Shown piece by piece: positions 33,101-36,964 of a DNA stretch of 36,964 nt (its first letter is position 1; each line of letters begins with the position of its first letter). The stretch is from assembly GCA_007618135.1 (NCBI GenBank), contig PHFX01000018.1:1-36964 (forward strand). The letters are read 5' to 3'. This stretch comes from Candidatus Brocadia sp. WS118 (lineage in GTDB: Bacteria; Planctomycetota; Brocadiia; Brocadiales; Brocadiaceae). A program made the position numbers and the translations under genes. Under the pieces are notes generated by a model. It made no database searches, had not been told where the DNA came from, and saw only the letters and a list, made by a program, of their open reading frames with translations.

Positions 33101-33320
33101 TGTCACTCTGCACCAGATCCGGCACGATGATCCTTTGATATGATTGACCTTCGTGTTCTATCGTCTCTGTCTGAAAACCGCTCAATCGCAGTTCGACGAC
33201 GACACCCTCGGTGTCAGAGCGTACTACCCTGATCTTACTCCCGGACGAAGACTCTGCGCGACTCAAAGACAGACAAATACCAGACAATACGATACACGTA
33301 ATGATAAGAATGTTTTTCAT
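30135..33320 (-). CDS. Secreted C25 (gingipain-family) cysteine peptidase
   Basis: 1061 residues from ATG 33320 (GGAATTGCTC upstream). The frame is open to 33401, but that part is repeat-derived; ATG 33332 is another option. A signal peptide ends near SRA (about residue 22). A propeptide-like N-terminal region follows (VPDLVQSDRPGKPQVPVSG, as in gingipain propeptides), then beta-rich parts. The C25 domain (about 600-960) carries NYTGHGAVNRWG with His822 and TTANCLNGFF with Cys861, the catalytic dyad. The last 95 residues are an Ig-like domain (PNGGEIVTAGSTYTIQWTAP). The enzyme should act outside the cell. C25 members are either proteases (gingipain) or the T9SS sortase PorU; the NCLNG context is closer to the former. 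It lacks the GPEKVxVKK module of its neighbours. Confidence 0.9.
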   Translation of the reverse strand: MKNILIITCIVLSGICLSLSRAESSSGSKIRVVRSDTEGVVVELRLSGFQTETIEHEGQSYQRIIVPDLVQSDRPGKPQVPVSGALIGIPAIDGVSLHVIDASFESVYGYRLPPAPGWKVMGNNLNDFHEGGIEKTFLTDGDIYQTNAFYPEAIAGIGYRGYLRDQAVAQVQFYPVQYNPVEGTVRFYRRILVKIAWDARQVSSSRKTPGTSPAYEEMLKSLLLNYDVLKRPVSAPEIPHTDPAAEGKDVIEKSSDGTAIKIGVTEDGIYRLDYHDLSGAGLNLKNTDPRTIKISNRGAEIPILVSGEDDGVFNTDDFILFYGIANKDIYTTKNIYWLTAGSGAGKRMGTVDGALSGKAVIPEYFPATVHAERDSEYWQTMPNGGSEDHWFWDYQLTAPASVDYSLSLNHISKAAGTATVRVRLKGRTGIQDVNPDHHTKIYLNGAEVDDQTWDGQIIHDHTTTVLHPALHEGTNAVRLELPGDTGATVEQVFMNWIEIDYLDTYVAEDDELLFGAPAQGTFQFEVAGFGSNAIAVFDVTDPTSVALVANTNVLSKGNTYTLQFEDDAQTGTQYLALTSSRYKSAASIESDEPSSWKSAGNRADYLIITHEDFYSSAQKLADYRSEAGWNVAVVKVGDIYDEFNDGIFHPQAIRDFLTYTYNNWITPTPAYVLLVGDACQDFRDLYKTGTLNYVPSQNIETDILGETPSDNWFVLVSGDDILPDMYLGRLSVQTKSEAADVVDKIISYEKNPPKAPWNRNALLVADDDDASFEEMSEQLAGLLPDDYTANKVYVSAYSSGNPTKDIIGYIDKGSLLTNYTGHGAVNRWGLWDNNDKSIFGTSDITSLNNTNKLTMVTTANCLNGFFTGTNPQISVAEQFQLLKEDGAIAVWAPTALSYTSGHRILIGELYEDFFQYNLYGLGAATTNAKISTYAKSKTWGELVETFVLFGDPLTRLGVSDEASLSVNVPNGGEIVTAGSTYTIQWTAPQDMVKFTVKYSLNKGNSWKKIAKNVEGTSYDWKVPVLTKDKNKCLIQVIGYDASGRKKGKDTSDAPFTIEAAP

Positions 33321-33534
33321 GAGCAATTCCATTACAAAAGTTGTTTTGAAAGTAAAGAAACATCGGATAGCGGGGGACAAGCCACCCGCGCTACCATTCA
33401 CACAAAATCAATGTCATAGCGCAGCGCCGCCGCAACCAAAGCCGCTGTGACTGCCAGGCAACAACAGAAACCACAGATTTCACAGATTGCACAGAAAAAA
33501 CTTACAAAAAAAAGAAGTTTTTACAGGGTAATAC
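33321..33534. repeat. Upstream region of the C25 gene with D fragment and CACAGATT stutter
   Basis: 33365-33402 has AGCGGGGGACAAGCCACCCGCGCTACC. 33465-33495 has ACCACAGATTTCACAGATTGCACAG, a short imperfect tandem. The promoter of the peptidase gene should be here, but I see no convincing pair of boxes. Confidence 0.5.
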
Positions 33535-33997
33535 TATAGCGCCGATCCCTTCCCCGATACTATTCGAGGACAAGCCAGCGGGGGATAAACCACCCGCGCT
33601 ACGCTATGGTATTTTCCATCAATAACGTAGCGCCGATCCTTTATGGTCGGCCCCCATCCAACGCACACGACACAACACCCATCCCTCGTGATTATTCCGG
33701 TGGACTAATGCCTGACCCAAATTTGTTGCACATGCCAGCGGGGGACAAGCCACCCGCCCTACGATATGGTGTTTTCAATCAATAACGTAGCGCCGATCCT
33801 TCATGGTCGGCCAACCATGCACACAACACCCGCAAGGCAACCCCAATCCCCCGTTGTCGCCCCAAATGGCGGGGGATGAACCACCCGCGCTACGCTATGC
33901 CTTCTCAAATCTGAATTCCGAAACCTGTGATGAGCGAAGCCGGACCACCTGTCATCTGACAACTGACAACTGACAACTAAAAACTAACAACTGTCAT
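33535..33997. repeat. Three successive family D blocks (D6-D8) behind the beta-helix gene
   Basis: 33535-33620, 33621-33782 and 33783-33997 each begin with GTAGCGCCGATCC and reach a GGGGGA-AA-CCACCCGC-CTACG core. The second resembles the block at 26803 (CCATCCCTCGTGATTATTCCGG). The third matches 28821-28949 almost perfectly. The last one ends in a CTGACAACTGACAACTAAAAACTAACAACTG stutter running up to the stop codon at 33998. Confidence 0.8.
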
Positions 33998-35809
33998 CTA
34001 TTTTTTTACCCTTACCTTCTCCGGCCCGTGCATCGTGCTTATGCCGCTTGTATCCACGTCCTCCAGTTTATAGTAGAACGTACCTCGACCCGGTTTGTCC
34101 TCAAAACTATAGCTAGCGCCTGCAACCTCATTACCTTGAGAAGGAATTGGTGCATTGTTAAGCCCTGTATAGGTGCCATTCTCACGCCTTGAACGATAGA
34201 TGTTAAAACCGGCATTATCCACCTCCGTAGCCGTTTCCCAGGTCAATGTTACGGTGCCGTCATCTTCCGCATCTGCTGTAAATGACACAAGCTCAATTGC
34301 CGTTGCAACACACGTGGCGGGCGACCCCAGCCATGGTGTATAATCCACATAGTTGCTTACCTTATCTCCGGAACCTGGACCAACGGTACCAGGACCGCTG
34401 GCGTGTCCCCACCAGTTGTTCTCTACGGTTAAAGTCGGAGTAGCACTTTTTTGAACTCCATACACAGTATTCCCTGTAATATTACAATCACTTATGGATG
34501 GATTGCCACCTGCGACATATACCCCCACATTGTTATAGCTTATTGCAGAGCAGACGATGGAAGGGCTGCCACCTGCGGTATATATCCCGTAATTAAGGGA
34601 ATTGCTTATGGTGCAATGCTGGATGGCAGGGGAGGAGTTACTGCAATAAATATTATAAGTACTGCCGCGTCCTCCATATCGTATGGTGCAGTAGGCTAGT
34701 GTCGTGCCTGTGTCATCCGTGGTATCCAAAAAACGTATACCATTCCAATCTCCCGGCGCCGGACTGGATTCATTGGAGGTAAAGGTAATGGGGCTACCAC
34801 TGTTTCCCGCGGCATAGAGTGCGCCTTGACCACCACTGCTACTGCCAATTTGCAGATATGTGCCAGGATTAAACTTTACCTCACAACCCGGCTCTATGGT
34901 CAATGTCGCAAGCCCTGAACCGGAACCCTGCACGATTACATTGCCAAAAAATACATAGGACGCATTCATGTTCCTCCACGTGAAATCAGTCTGAATCGTA
35001 CCGCTATTCAATTCTATGATATTGTTGGTATTCCCCGACACCGTGCTCCCTGCGAGGTTTGTATATGGCATCACCCTCAAGGCTGTGCCATTGCCGGTAA
35101 TACTGCAATTCGTAACCGTATCCACCGTACCGCCAGCACAATAAACTCCATATAGGGTATTTCCCGTCATATTACCATTGGTTATGGATGGTTTGCCACT
35201 TCCGACATATACACCTTGATTATTGTTACTTATTGTGGAGTAACTGATGGAAGGGTTGCCACCTGCGGTATATATCCCGTAATTAGCGGAATTGCTTATG
35301 GTGCAATGCTGGATGGCAGGGGAGGAGTTACTGCAATAAATATTATAAGTATTGCTGCGCCCTCCATATCGTATGGTGCAGTAGTCTAGTGTCGTGCCAG
35401 CGTCATCCGTGGTATCATGAAAACGTATACTACCCCAATCTCCCGGCGCCGGAATGGATGCATTGGAGGTAAAGGTAATGGGGCTGCCACTGTTTCCCAC
35501 AGCATAGAGTGCGCCTTGACCACCACTGCTACTGCCAATTTGCAGATATGTGCCAATATTAAACTTTACCTCACAACCAGGTTCTATGGTCAATGTCGCA
35601 AGCCCTGAACCGGAACCCTGCACGATTACATTGCCGGTTATAATGTGGGGGCTACCTGCGTAAGACCATGTCTCATCGGCAGAGATTGTGCCGCTGTGAT
35701 TTGTTGACGCCCAGGTAACACCCGGTGTAAACTGAGCAAAAAAAGTTAGAGCAATAATCATCGCTATGACGTACGCAAAATATCCTATGTATAATTTTCT
35801 CCCATCCAT
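33998..35809 (-). CDS. Secreted parallel beta-helix protein with shared C-terminal module
   Basis: 603 residues from ATG 35809, which has a strong GGAGAGGAGG upstream; the open frame to 35887 is not needed. A signal peptide ends near TWAS before TNHSG. Two similar halves of about 230 residues follow, each with TLTIEPGCEVKFN, GSPITFTSN, CTIRYGGR, SSPAIQHCTISNS and NYGIYTAGG, typical of right-handed parallel beta-helix (PbH1) repeats. NNWWGHASGPG closes the helix. The final 95 residues are the shared module (VSFTADAEDDG, LTWETATEVDN, NIYRSRRENG, STMHGPEKVRVKK). Such helices bind or cleave polysaccharides, but no catalytic residues can be assigned here. It is extracellular, possibly acting on or attached to the surface glycan. 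Confidence 0.88.
   Translation of the reverse strand: MDGRKLYIGYFAYVIAMIIALTFFAQFTPGVTWASTNHSGTISADETWSYAGSPHIITGNVIVQGSGSGLATLTIEPGCEVKFNIGTYLQIGSSSGGQGALYAVGNSGSPITFTSNASIPAPGDWGSIRFHDTTDDAGTTLDYCTIRYGGRSNTYNIYCSNSSPAIQHCTISNSANYGIYTAGGNPSISYSTISNNNQGVYVGSGKPSITNGNMTGNTLYGVYCAGGTVDTVTNCSITGNGTALRVMPYTNLAGSTVSGNTNNIIELNSGTIQTDFTWRNMNASYVFFGNVIVQGSGSGLATLTIEPGCEVKFNPGTYLQIGSSSGGQGALYAAGNSGSPITFTSNESSPAPGDWNGIRFLDTTDDTGTTLAYCTIRYGGRGSTYNIYCSNSSPAIQHCTISNSLNYGIYTAGGSPSIVCSAISYNNVGVYVAGGNPSISDCNITGNTVYGVQKSATPTLTVENNWWGHASGPGTVGPGSGDKVSNYVDYTPWLGSPATCVATAIELVSFTADAEDDGTVTLTWETATEVDNAGFNIYRSRRENGTYTGLNNAPIPSQGNEVAGASYSFEDKPGRGTFYYKLEDVDTSGISTMHGPEKVRVKK
34551..35635 (-). repeat. Internal DNA duplication in the beta-helix gene
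   Basis: 34551-34945 corresponds to 35241-35635 at an offset of exactly 690 bases (230 codons), with long identical stretches, for example around GGATGGCAGGGGAGGAGTTA at 34621 and 35311. The duplication is in frame and recent enough for slippage or recombination between copies. Confidence 0.85.
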
Positions 35810-36229
35810 TAAAATATTTCCTCCTCTCCTAATGATTACTAAATTCAAATTGCACAAAGGCGATATGCGAGGGATAAACCCCGCCAAATATTTTGTCGTA
35901 GGGGTGGCATTCCCAATTTTTTGTAACTATCGCACCTGTCTGTCGGCTGACATATTGTATCGCAAATATCTTGCATGATTAACCCAGACAGGGTTGTTTT
36001 CTCCAGATCCCATTACGGCTGTAAAAAACGGGACTGCTCCAATTGCGGGAGATAATTCCACCCCCCCTTATTGTTTGTATTACCAGGCGGGGGACAAGCC
36101 ACCCGCGCTACGCGATGCCTTCTCAAATCCGAAATCCGAAACCTGTGATGAGCGAAGCCGGACCACCTGTCATCTGACACCTGACAACTAACAACTGACA
36201 ACTGACAACTAAAAACTAACAACTGTCAT
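35810..36229. repeat. Intergenic region with family D block D9
   Basis: 36077-36229 contains CAGGCGGGGGACAAGCCACCCGCGCTACGCG, GATGCCTTCTCAAATCCG, TGTGATGAGCGAAGCCGG and a long CTGACAACTAACAACTG stutter directly before the stop of the SBBP gene. 35981-35996 has AACCCAGACAGGGTT, as at 15475. Nothing else is recognised. Confidence 0.75.
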
Positions 36230-36964
36230 CTATTTTTTTACCCTCACCTTCTCCGGCCCGTGCATCGTGCTTACGCCGTTGGTGTCCACGTCTTCCATCT
36301 TATAAAAATATGTCCCTTTCGCCGGAGGCGTATCATCATAGCGGTAACTCGCCCCGGACGTGGCATCGCCTTTCGCCGGAATGAGTGTATCATTGATCTT
36401 TTTATACTCGCCATCCCTGAGCCGGGAACGGTAGATATTGAATCCGGCATTATCGGTCTCTGTAGCTGTTTGCCAGGCGAGGGTAACGATTCCACCTTCT
36501 GTTGCCTCTCCTTCGAAAGAAATCAAGGTAACGACAGTAGGTAAATAGGAAAGGTCGCTGTTAAACTTCGAGACAAATACATCATAACCGCCATTATGCG
36601 TGGTATCATAGGCGCCGAATGTCGTGGGCAGGTCTGTTGTATAATCATGCGTATACCCCGTCACAAAGACATTTTTGGACGTATCCACGGCTATACCATA
36701 GCCTTCATCATAACTACTCCCCCCCAGGAACGTAGAGGCGAGCAGGGTCGTCAGGTCGTTGCTGAATTTGGAGACAAATACATCCCAAGTGCCATTATGC
36801 GTGGTATCATAGGCGCCGCCTGTCGTGGGCAGGTCTGTTGTAGCATCAATCGTAACCCCCGTCACAAAGACATTGTTGGACGTATCCACGGCTATACCTT
36901 TGCCAGAATCATCACTATCCCCCCCCAGGAACGTAGAGGCGCTCAGGGTCGCCAGGTCGTTGCT
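36230..36964 (-). CDS. SBBP-repeat surface protein with shared C-terminal module (5' end beyond window)
   Basis: The frame is open through the right edge, so at least 244 residues are the C-terminal part of a larger protein. A GTG at 36889 falls inside a repeat and is not the start. The visible repeats have GIAVDTSNNVFVTG, TTDLPTTxGAYDTTHNG and DVFVSKFxxDLxxLxxSTFLGG, the SBBP (beta-propeller related) repeat, PF06739. The module follows from about 36530: VTLISFEGEATEGG, LAWQTATETDN, NIYRSRLRDG, YRYDDTPPAKGTYFYKMEDVDT and STMHGPEKVRVKK. The role is probably that of an exported surface protein, like its two neighbours. Confidence 0.88.
   Translation of the reverse strand, partial: SNDLATLSASTFLGGDSDDSGKGIAVDTSNNVFVTGVTIDATTDLPTTGGAYDTTHNGTWDVFVSKFSNDLTTLLASTFLGGSSYDEGYGIAVDTSKNVFVTGYTHDYTTDLPTTFGAYDTTHNGGYDVFVSKFNSDLSYLPTVVTLISFEGEATEGGIVTLAWQTATETDNAGFNIYRSRLRDGEYKKINDTLIPAKGDATSGASYRYDDTPPAKGTYFYKMEDVDTNGVSTMHGPEKVRVKK

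Noticed and set aside
26950-36230. Tandem short units (ATCCGAAATCCG, CAACTGACAACTG) looking like a CRISPR array
   Set aside because: The units are 7-10 bases with no spacers of constant length and no cas genes. They are simple stutters inside family D.
27045-36889. Exosortase/PEP-CTERM system suggested by polysaccharide genes, sigma-54 regulator and exported proteins
   Set aside because: None of the C-termini has a PEP motif, membrane helix and basic tail, and no exosortase-like membrane protein is in the window.

Overview
The window looks like a chromosomal segment of a Gram-negative-type bacterium. An anammox-like planctomycete (order Brocadiales) is my best guess. The grounds are lipopolysaccharide-style glycan genes next to large secreted repeat proteins, a recurring C-terminal module that I associate with that group, and many small dispersed repeats. 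I recognised no rRNA, tRNA or other taxonomic marker, so the assignment is tentative.

Layout: (1) 1-976 holds the 3' end of an unknown gene and a small secreted protein with an Asp-rich calcium-loop-like motif. (2) 1072-7953 is a minus-strand run: two family-2 glycosyltransferases, a DUF2079 membrane protein, a SPASM-type radical SAM protein, a methyltransferase and a B12-binding radical SAM protein. Its first three genes (7953 to 5046) are tightly coupled. (3) 8383-9789 is a sigma-54 activator with a degenerate receiver domain, read divergently. (4) 10461-13590 holds a small basic protein, a cyclic-di-GMP-I-like riboswitch with an overlapping terminator, a 47-residue Flp-type pilin gene and a 612-residue secreted protein with seven propeller-like repeats and a His/Asp-rich tail. 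(5) 14249-25591 is a ten-gene plus-strand glycan locus: two GT4, a third GT4-like, three GT2, one GT9, a tandem WaaP-like kinase, a methyltransferase and an O-antigen polymerase/ligase. (6) 26177-36964 is a repeat-rich accessory region. It carries an S26 signal peptidase, three surface proteins (delta-60 repeats, parallel beta-helix, SBBP repeats) that share one C-terminal module, a gingipain-family C25 peptidase and a VapBC-like toxin-antitoxin pair.

How the parts may work together (inference): the two glycan clusters would build and decorate a lipid-linked surface polysaccharide. The enhancer-binding protein and the c-di-GMP switch would tie the envelope and pilus programme to attached growth. 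The right-hand region supplies secreted proteins that all end in the same roughly 95-residue beta-rich module with a basic VKK terminus. That module, a C25 peptidase and a surface glycan side by side recall the type IX secretion logic (C-terminal sorting domain, PorU-type C25 sortase, anionic LPS). No T9SS channel gene is visible and the C25 active site looks more gingipain-like than PorU-like, so this is a hypothesis to test.

The intergenic DNA is dominated by four repeat families, here called A to D, plus several hairpins. Family D sits directly behind the stop codon of every complete or partial gene that carries the shared module. One such spot (29050-29088) keeps only the last dozen codons of a lost gene, which points to cassette-like recombination of these surface-protein genes.
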